From Obelidium mucronatum (Eukaryota; Chytridiomycota; Chytridiomycetes; Chytridiales; Chytriomycetaceae): DNA of 28,914 nucleotides. Below the pieces are notes generated by a model. The model searched no databases. It had not been told where the DNA came from and worked only from the letters and a program-made list of their open reading frames with translations. The position numbers and the translations under genes are program-made. The stretch lies in contig JAIVFH010000316.1 in NCBI GenBank assembly GCA_025765595.1, forward strand, positions 1-28,914, written 5' to 3'. Within the stretch, counting starts at the first letter, position 1, and each line of letters begins with the position of its first letter. This document shows positions 20,813-28,914 of this stretch, piece after piece.

Positions 20813-21683
20813 ATGCCACCCAAGTTTGGAGGCGCGCCTGCGTGCGTCAAGTGCCAGAAGTCTGTGTATGCCGCTGAACAGATTACTGGACCTGGTGGAT
20901 TATGGCACAAGGCTGTATGTTTTTGCAGCCTTTAAGTGACTGGAATTGACCGCCGCACAGTGCTTCAACTGTAAAGAATGCAACAGGAAGCTGGATTCGA
21001 CGAATTTAACAGAACGCAATAATGAAGCGTATTGTAAAACGTGAGTTTTGGGTGGAGCGATTGGTTGGGTGGTTAATTCTAAACCGATTAAAAGGTGCTA
21101 TGGAAAGCTCTTTGGGCCCAAAGGTATAAATTGCTTTGCCGAGTATTTCTTTGTCGATGAGGTTAAAAGTGGCGATTGATCCAGGATACGGATTTCATGG
21201 ATACTGTGGTTGCCGATCACCAAAAGTTTGGGGGATCCAGTGATAATATCTCGACAGCTTCAGTATCAACGCTGTCTAATTCTGCCGTCGTTGCCGAGTC
21301 TACCTCTGGTACCAGCGCCAGTCATTTCACAAGCCTCTGCGATTTTCGAACAGAAGGCAAAACTGAGCACGCCTGCTGTAACAGCTGGTGGATGTCCAAG
21401 ATGTTCAAAGCAAGTATACTTTGCGGAACAGGTTCGCTCATCCTTAATTGAATGCCAATGAGACGTTTCTGAAAGAATCTCAACATTACAGATTCTTGGA
21501 CCAGGAGGAGTCAAGTATCATAAACTCTGCTTTCGCTGCTCTGATTGCGGAAAGAGCTTGGACAGCACTAATATGGCAGACAAGGATTCTGTTCTCTTTT
21601 GCAAAACATGCCACAGCAAGAAGTTTGGACCAAAGGGATATGGTTTTGGTGTGGGTGCCGGGACGTTGTCTACGACGCAATAA
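20813..21683 (+). CDS. Two-LIM-domain protein of cysteine-rich protein (CRP) type
   Basis: Best model: exons 20813-20914, 20961-21040, 21095-21123, 21185-21205, 21322-21431, 21492-21683, giving 177 residues, close to CRP/CSRP size. The first LIM domain has C11, C14, H32, C35, C38, C41, C59 and C62 with perfect C-x2-C-x17-H-x2-C spacing, followed by GPKGYGF. The second has [24 protein letters not shown] and [20 protein letters not shown], ending GAGTLSTTQ as in CRPs. LIM domains are double zinc fingers for protein binding, and CRP-type proteins often act at the actin cytoskeleton or in transcription. The LIM halves are certain. The linker is not: the three forward frames change between 21185 and 21400, and the 116-bp intron 21206-21321 is my choice because it restores one continuous frame. 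Exons of 29 and 21 nt are unusually small. Confidence 0.82.
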
Positions 21684-21955
21684 TAAAGAGTAATTAATGA
21701 CAAGTTTAGTAAAATTAATGTATGGTTGTTGGTTTTGGTGTTTGGTGGATTTTGGTGGCTGAATTCCCTGATTACGCAAGACATCCGACATGCCCCCTCC
21801 TTCTCTCGTTCCTTCTCTCACTTATCTTTATCTTTCTATCTTTCGGAATGCTGGGTGCAAAAGCCAGACACTGTGTCTAGCCTCTCTGGGGTCTCTTCTC
21901 TTTTTCGGATCGGCGCCAAATTCTTGTGTTCTTCGCAATTTTGAACTCACTCGAA
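21684..21955 (+). promoter_or_regulatory. Promoter/5' leader region of the GH19 gene
   Basis: A 272-base spacer after the LIM gene. It contains a strongly pyrimidine-rich tract at about 21797-21845 (TTCTCTC, TTATCTTTATCTTTC). Such CT-rich stretches often lie just upstream of transcription starts in fungi; this is inference from position. No open frame with protein character is seen. Confidence 0.4.
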
Positions 21956-23492
21956 ATGCAACCGCAACGGGATTCAATCCACGCTGCCGTTGAAATGACG
22001 GAACGCTCTTCGACGGTAAGTACGCGATAGTGTATTGCGAGCGGCTGGATCGTCATTCAGCTGCAGCGTTTGGCATGAGTCTTTGCCAATTGGCTTTGAT
22101 CACCACTTTTCCCCACAAAGCATACCAACTAATGTCTTCTCGCCAATGCAGGAGGACTCCATGTGGGCTGCTGATACCACCAAGGAGATGAAGAAGCTGG
22201 GCGAAGTGAGCCCAGATTTCTTCATGACTGCTCGAAGCACGGACAGCAAGTTCTCCCAGATGGACATGCGATCCAGCTGGTGGACACCCAAGAAGCGCAT
22301 TGCTGCGTTTGTGGCTGTTGTTGCTGTGTTTGTTCTCTGCTTGGGTCTTGGATTGGGTCTTTCCAAGAAGAACAATGCTTGGGTTGTCAACAGCGGCAGC
22401 AGTTCTTCTGGAGTTGACTCGGCTGGAAACCCACTTTCTGGATTTACTGGAACCGGACCATCGAATGGGGGGTCTGGTGATGATGCTGGCGATCTGAACA
22501 ACAAGCAAGGCACAAACAATGCAGGCGCCGAAGGGGACATTTCATCTGCCAGTTCTGCCTCTGCCTCTGGATCAAGTTCTAGCTCAAGCTCTTCCCGCAG
22601 TACCGCTACAGCGACACAATCAATTTTCATCCCACACGGTATCTTTTGGAATTCGGTATTGCCAAGTGTTTCCAGAAGAACCTCCACGTCCACGGCGTCT
22701 TCAAGAACGCAATCGACGGTTTCAACTTCCTCGTCGTCAAGCACAACGTCAACTACATCGTCAACTACTACAGAAGCAACCACAGCTGCCCCATCACCTA
22801 GTCCCACGACCGAAACCACCACCTCAACAACTACAAGCACGACTACCACAACTACCACTGTTGAATGGACACCTGAACCTGTTCCATCACCCTCTCCACA
22901 ACCACCACCACCGCCACCACCAGCCCAAAGTTGGGGCGGCAGTGTTGGCGCCATTATTGACCGAGACTCTTTCAATAATGCCCTCAGTGGATGTGGAATT
23001 TATGTCGGTGGTCTCTATGAAGGAATTACCGGTGGTCTTGGAATTTCCTTGCCAGGAGGACGCGCTGAACTCGCCCTCTTGATGGGAAACATGGCCTGGG
23101 AATCTGGAAACTTTGTTCATACCACTGAACAAGGATGTGGTGATGGAAACTGCCAAGGTGGATACACATACCACGGCCGTGGATACATTCAATTGACGTG
23201 GGAGGCAAATTACCAAGCTGCAGCTGATGCATTGGGTCGACAGGATATTCACGACAATCCGGACGTTGTTGCATATGATTCATGGACTAACTGGGCGGTT
23301 ACTGGCTGGTACTGGGCTTCCCGTGTTCAGCCGGCTTTGCAAAACCGTGGATACACCATTGGAGCCAGTGTTTCGGCTATTAATGGTGGAATCGAATGTA
23401 ATGGAGGTACTATTTGGGCAGGACGCATATCCAAGATTCAGTGTTTCCAAGGACAGTTCGGAGTTCCTTTGGACTGGACCACTTGGTGTTGA
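21956..23492 (+). CDS. Membrane-anchored GH19 chitinase
   Basis: Exons 21956-22015 and 22152-23492 (136-bp intron); product 466 residues. A cytosolic N-terminus of about 68 residues ends in basic PKKR, followed by one membrane span at about 69-91 (IAAFVAVVAVFVLCLGLGLG), so it is a type II membrane protein rather than secreted. A Ser/Thr-rich, probably O-glycosylated stalk and a Pro-rich hinge (PSPSPQPPPPPPPAQ) lead to a C-terminal GH19 domain from about 280. GH19 hallmarks are MAWESGNFVHTTEQ with E337 and E346 as likely catalytic acid and base, HGRGYIQLTWEANY, NWAVTGWYW and INGGIECNGG. GH19 enzymes cleave chitin by inversion. In a chitin-walled fungus a cell-surface form could remodel its own wall, during zoospore encystment or growth, or attack a host or prey; the choice is inference. 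Confidence 0.87.
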
Positions 23493-23633
23493 TTCTTATG
23501 CTGTTGTTTTTCCATTTTCATTTCCCCCCCTTAATTTTGCAGTTGTTTTGTTTGCAGTGAGTGAGTGTTTTCATGCTCAGTGTTTTTGGATATCGCGTAT
23601 CAATAATAATACGTATCATTTGTCATTGTTTGA

Positions 23634-26600
23634 ATGTCAACAGCTACTCTTCCACCGCTGGACATTGAAGACAAGCTCAAAGTAGTTGAGACGCTGGAAA
23701 AGAAGGAGCAACTTCTGTTCCAGTGGCTGTCGTCTGTTGAACGCGCGCTTGTTCGTTCCTTCCCTGAGGTTCCTGTCTTTGTGGTTAGATTTGGCCTAAG
23801 TTGACCCATTACCCTGTCGATTAACAGGACAAAGCACCGCTGGCGACGCTCGAGCCGCTCCTGATCAAACTCATAAACTCAACACAGCCAAGGCCGACCA
23901 AGCCAATCAGGGCAACGGTCGCCCGCATCTTTGCTACAATCTACACAAAGGGCGATGCCAGGACTACCTCAGATACTGTCGGGGCTCTGCAGAACATTCT
24001 GGCCGCAAAAAAACTGGAGGATGGCGCGATCAAACTGTGAGTTTATTTGTTGGTGGGACTGGGTTCTTGTTCGTTTTGTTTTGCTGAACATGTTCCAGCG
24101 CGGCTATCTACTGCCTCGGAGTCATCACCGAACATGTCGGATCAAAGGTATCTGCGAAGCTGCTTTTTTCAAAGATCTGTAGCTAGCAAAGTGACATCTT
24201 TCACCCATTAAGGTGTCATACATGTTTGCCGAAACTACTTCACTCCTTCTGAAATCACTCAAAGCTGCACGAGACTCAGAGGTTTCTTTTTATTTATTTT
24301 AAAAGCATTGAAGCCAGGCTGATGTCATGAGTAACTCTTGTCGGATCTCTTTGTTAGATTGGTTTGAGACACGAAATCTTCTCTTCATTTTGTCGTTGCT
24401 TGAAAGGAGTTGGAAAGTCAGTTACTGACGCAATGTGGAAAGAATGGCTCAAATACGGAAAGTCGGCTTTGACTGATAAAGCTGCCTTGATTCGTGCCGA
24501 TGGTGCTCAAGTTGAGTTCCCGCTTGCTTTTCTTGCGATTCCGAAAAGTAATCCCCATTTCTTGTACAGCTATTGGAGTACCTTTATCGATACACGGCTC
24601 TCCCAAAGCCAACCAAAGTGGAGGAATTCGATGCCTTAATCGTCCCAGCCATAAAGGGAATCGAATCAACCAACCATAACGCGCGAAATGCTATTTCCAA
24701 GTTTATTGGATTCATTCTTTCTACATCGCAGTCCCAGCTGAAGGCAGATATTTCAGTGGATCCAAAGAACGCGGCGGCATCGAAACAAACATCCCAAAAG
24801 CAATCAAATACCGGCACAACAGGAAATATTGAAGATGAAGGCGTTCTATCTGTTGAGGAGATGCTCAACCTACTGCAAGGATATTTCGTCAAGTCCACCA
24901 CACGGGATGCCCGTGTCGGAATCATCCAATTTTACTCCGAGTTATTGCGAGAGCTTGGATTGACTTTCATTGAAACAAACTACAGCCGGATTGTGAAGCA
25001 TTTGACCAGTTTGGTGGGACTCCCCAAATTCACAGCAACTGAGGCTGAAGGAATTCACCACCGCAATCTGATTGCATTCTTGATTCGCGATGTATTGGGA
25101 AAGTCAATGTCCGAGTCTGGGCAAATTATGGCGTTGAAGGACCTTGAATCTGGGTGGTTGCGAAAATGGAGCAGTTTGTTTGGGCCAGAGTCGCCTTCGT
25201 CTAAATGGGTGTTGACATTTATATTGGATGAAATTTCGGCCCTCTTGATTGACTTGGGATCAGCTTCATCCGTAGTTGCAGATGTTCTTTTGGAATCGCT
25301 TTTCAACCTCTTGAATTTTCCATCGCCCGCCGTTAACGCATGTTTATCGTCTTGCATGAAAGTATTTTGCAACACAAACCCGAAAGCGCTCAGTGTCTAC
25401 ATTGATAAGCTTGCGGATCTACTTCAAAAAGGTGCCTTGACGCTGGCCGGTGATAAGCCGGACATTCTGGATCGACAAACAGGATACGGAAACGCTCTTG
25501 CAGCCATTCTCAGCACAGTTAAATCCCACCGCCTGAGCGTGTCATTTGAATCTCTTGCTGTGATTTTCGGGATCTCAACTCAACTCATCAAAGTCTCCGC
25601 CACATCTAAAGACGCCCGATCGGCGATTGTCCAGTCCCAAATCGCTTGGAACATTGTTGCCGCAATGACGACAATGGGCCCCACCATCATGTCTGTGCAT
25701 ATGTCCCAGCTCCTTCTTCTTTGGAAAACAGTTTTCCCAAAAACTCTGCCAAAGGAAGCAACTGAATTAGAAATGGCGCTCATGCTGAGCCTTATTAATA
25801 GAGACCATGCTCTTGCTTCCATCAACACTTTTTTGAAGTTTAACATGTCTCTTGTGACCATCGACATTGCCAAGAGATTGGTTGTACTTTTGAATAACGC
25901 ACTGTCTTGCTCGACATCGATTCGTGCCTCATCGGCCGTCAATGCAACTCCCGCAGCTGCTTCAGTAATCCAAAAGCGAATTCAAGAACTGGAGTTGTCG
26001 GTGCGGAAGCGGATTTTCGACTGTTTCTTCAAAGTGAAGCCAGTGTCGGCTTTTGACACGAGTTTTGTGCTTTTACTCAAAACCGCCGTCGCTGTGTTTG
26101 CACCTGACCATGAATTAAACGCGGATAAATTGGTGGCTGCGGCGACAGCGCAGGACAAAACCAATGCCATCTTGGATTCAACCATCCTAACTTCATTGTT
26201 GTGGAAGGAAATTGAGTTCTGTGGTTCCAATGAAAATACATCCGGAATATCAGTTTTGACTTTAAGAGACTTTGATGTACAGAGATTGGAGGTGTTGGTG
26301 AGTTTCTGGAAAATCATGATAGTTTAGAAAAGTTAACCATTCAAATGATCTCTTAGACGGAGCCCAGAGTGTTGGGCGCCCTTGAAAATGACTTATTCTC
26401 TCTTCTGACTCAGGACAGTACAATCAGCAATCAACTGATCTTACCAATGCCTACGGCTGTCTCTGCCGTGGATTCCGGGGTTATATTATTTGGGCTACTG
26501 TTTCCAATCCAATCAGCATTGCACCAAGAAGCTATTCTAGAGCAGTTTAGCAAAGCAGTGAAATACACTGGCGCAAAAGTGTCGCCAGGAAGAAAGCTTG

Positions 26601-28914
26601 CTGTTCAATTGAATATTTTCATTTCTGTCATTTACGCATTGAAATCGATTGTTGCAAAAAGTGGGAGCCTTGCATCAGATAAAGTTCCTGGTGCAATAAG
26701 AGACTTGGTTTTGGTAAGTTTACTTCTCTTTGTCGTCTATTCATAAGACCAGTTTTTAATTTAATTACCGCTGGTCAAAAGGACGCTCTGGCTTCAAATA
26801 ACTCTCTTTTAAAGGCATTGGCCAGTGAGATTTTGGGTCTTCTCGCCCGCGTGGTGACCGACAACGCATTTGTCAACCAGCTTATGCAGATACTTGTCGA
26901 CAAAATCGTTAACAACAGGGAACCAGACTCCCGAGCTGGATGCGCCCTTGCACTAGGATGTATTCACAGCAACGCTGGAAGCATGGCTGTTGGTGCCCAT
27001 CTTCAAACAAGCGTGGGACTTCTCCATTCTCTTGTCAGCGATGCCCATCCTCTTGTGCATACTTGGGCGCTCTACTCTCTCACATTGACAATAGAAAGCT
27101 CATCCCTCAGTTTTGGGCCGTACGTCAGTTCCACACTTTCAATCATCATCAAACTGGCAATGTCGGATGTCCACGATTCCAACTTTAGCGGGTCCCCGAA
27201 CCTGATGGAAAACAATTCCGCCGTGTTGCCGCTCCTTGGAAAGATTCTTTATGCCCTAATTGGAGTCCTCGGGCCCGAACTAGCCAGTTCCGCTAGAACT
27301 CGAGAGCTCTGCTTCTCGCTGTTTGAGAACTTTAAACACGATACGGATCGATACGTTGTTGCTGAAGCGATCCGATGCATTCAGCAGTTTATTATGTTTG
27401 CGCCCAAGCATGTGGATATGCCGTCGTTGATTCCGTTTTTGCAAGATCAGATTAGCAACAAAGAGAATGTGCAATTGATCAAGAAGAGCGCCATTCAGTG
27501 CTTGTATCAGTTAACTCAGCGGGATTCGGGGCTCGTGTTGGATGCGGCTACGAATATGCAGTTGGAAGAGCAGCTGTTTTCATTGCTGGATACTGAGGTT
27601 GATGAGCATGTGAGAGCTGAGCTGCGAGATATTTTGAACAACTTGTTGAAGCATGTGGCTGTGGATAATCCTTCTCGCTGGATTGATTTGTGCAAGAATA
27701 TTCTTGCCAGGGGAGGATCCAATTCTCCAAACAAAAACAGTGCTGGAGCCTCAGCGGCGTCGAGGAATGATGATGATGAAGAGGAAACCGCTGCTGCGGC
27801 TGCAGAAAGGAACGCCAAAGCCCCCAAAGTGTCTTTGGACGCGGACCGTAAGAAAATAGTAGTCTTGATCCCACGCTGGCGGACCCAAAGCTTCTGCATC
27901 TCCTGCATCAGAACATTGATTCGAATCATTCTGGAATCCGGTGCGAATGAACACACGGATTTGGTGCTGGCCCGTCAAATCCGGGCAGACTCGCCTGATG
28001 ATTCGGACTTGTTGGCTTTCCGCCTTGCAGATTTAATTGCAATCTCCTTCAACTCCGCCACCATGCCAGTGAAGGATTTACAAATCCAAGGACTTTATCT
28101 CCTCCAAGATATCATTCAAAAGTTTGCTTCCATCCCTGATCCAGACTTTGAAGGGCACGCGTTGCTTGAACAATACCAGGCCCAAATCACGGCAGCACTC
28201 ACTCCCGCTTTTTCATCTGAATCTACATCGGAATTAATGAGTCTCGCCACGGTTGTCGCTGGAACCTACATTGGCAGTGGTATCATCAAAGACTTCCACC
28301 CATCCGACCGTGTATTACGTCTCCTCGGGGGCGCTCTCGATTCATGCAAACAAGAAGACAACTTCCTCCCCGGAATCTCCAACAATGAAAAAGAAATGCT
28401 GAAACTCTCTGTCTTGACATCCTGGGCAATCCTCCAGCTCTCGAGCCTCAAATTCCAAGGATCCAACAAAATAATCAAGGACAGCGTGGATCTATTGGTG
28501 AAGCAGTGGGTAAACTGTATCTTGAAGGCTGGTGAGCAGAAAGTCGATGTGGATTTGTTGTTGCGATTTAAACAAGCGCAGTTGGATTCTTTGAATAATC
28601 ACGAAAGAGGAGAAATGTATACGGCTGCTGCAAGGGAAGTGTTGGCGCTTCGTATCATCGGTGTTGGTTGATCATCATGCAGGCATTGTGCTCGCTGCTG
28701 CCGAATCAGGAATTCTTCCTCACACATGCATTCAATAATTTGGCGGAAGAGCTTAAAAAGTTTGTGATTGTCCTGTTTAGTTTGAATGTGGAGTCTATGG
28801 CTGCGTTTGGGTTCGGGAGACCAGGGGCCCTCATTGACCATGCCACTGAAGATAACAGCGGAGGAGGAGATCGGAAATTGATTGAACAGAATGAACAAGA
28901 GAGGTTGGAAACTT
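23634..28914 (+). CDS. LAA1: HEATR5/Laa1 HEAT-repeat protein, 3' end outside window
   Basis: Exons: 23634-23768, 23828-24036, 24099-24147, 24213-24281, 24358-24510, 24570-26297, 26357-26713, 26782-28638 and 28683 to the window end; 1,519 residues before the last exon and at least 1,596 in all. The chain is alpha-helical repeat throughout. Segments typical of HEATR5/Laa1 include AAIYCLGVITEHVG, KSALTDKAALIRADGAQLLE and, most clearly, DSRAGCALALGCIHSNAG with HPLVHTWALYSLTLTIE and SFGPYVSSTL. Yeast Laa1 and animal HEATR5 bind the AP-1 clathrin adaptor and support trans-Golgi/endosome traffic. A disordered acidic insert (NDDDEEETAAAAAERN) sits near 27765-27815. ATG 23634 begins MSTATLPPLDIEDKLKVVE. 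Skipping intron 28639-28682 would end the protein at 28671, but the next frame (ALCSLLPNQEFFLTHAFNNL...) stays open to the edge. Confidence 0.9.

Noticed and set aside
22100..22975. 291-codon minus-strand frame antisense to the GH19 gene
   Set aside because: Its Val-rich repeats are the reverse complement of the Ser/Thr codon runs of the stalk, and no independent motif is present.

Overview
This is a gene-dense eukaryotic nuclear window. Most genes carry short introns, generally 44-90 bp with GT...AG ends. Spacers are often under 200 bp, and two start codons facing each other are only 28 bp apart. The proteins suggest an early-diverging zoosporic (chytrid-like) fungus: a Snf7/Vps32 ESCRT-III subunit, a succinate/fumarate-type mitochondrial carrier, a MARK/Par-1-like kinase, a CRP-type LIM protein, a HEATR5/Laa1 protein, a GH19 chitinase on a membrane anchor, and an orphan 7TM protein. 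The fungal placement is inferred from gene content and intron style; no rDNA or other marker is present.

Layout. 1-527 (-): 5' part of an IMPACT/YIH1-domain gene leaving the window. 846-3926 (+): MARK/Par-1-like kinase with UBA-like and KA1 domains and an apparent one-base frameshift in its first exon. 4100-5421 (+): succinate/fumarate carrier. 5497-5898 (+): mitochondrial oxidoreductase-like (OXLD1-type) protein. 5944-6997 (+): Snf7/Vps32. 7422-9465 (-): ankyrin-type repeat protein, preceded by a same-frame 155-codon ORF (9469-9936) and an intron-containing tRNA-Ile(UAU) at 9950-10043. 10186-11667 (-): Sel1-repeat protein with a mitochondrial-looking N-terminus. 11834-13550 (+): 7TM protein with a long R-[DE]-S-rich tail. 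13697-14794 (+): unknown protein with a possible zinc knuckle. 14858-16196 (+): stand-alone asparagine-synthase (PP-loop) protein with a very GC-rich core. 16335-18608 (-): Ran1/Ksp1-like kinase with an HQD catalytic loop. 18990-20784 (-): unknown coiled-coil protein. 20813-21683 (+): two-LIM CRP-like protein. 21956-23492 (+): membrane-anchored GH19 chitinase. 23634-window end (+): HEATR5/Laa1.

How the genes relate. There are no operons and no obvious pathway cluster. Snf7 and HEATR5 both act in endosomal traffic, the carrier, OXLD1-like and Sel1 proteins are probably mitochondrial, and two kinases and a 7TM protein suggest signalling; this grouping looks incidental. I found no CRISPR array, transposon or virus-like segment. 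The points most worth a second look are the kinase frameshift, the KA1 domain split by a long insertion, the 7TM protein with its phospho-motif tail, the membrane-tethered GH19 enzyme, and the GC-rich PP-loop gene.

Gene models were built by hand from reading frame, GT...AG ends and family resemblance. Intron phases were checked arithmetically for each model, but no splice junction is confirmed by transcript data.
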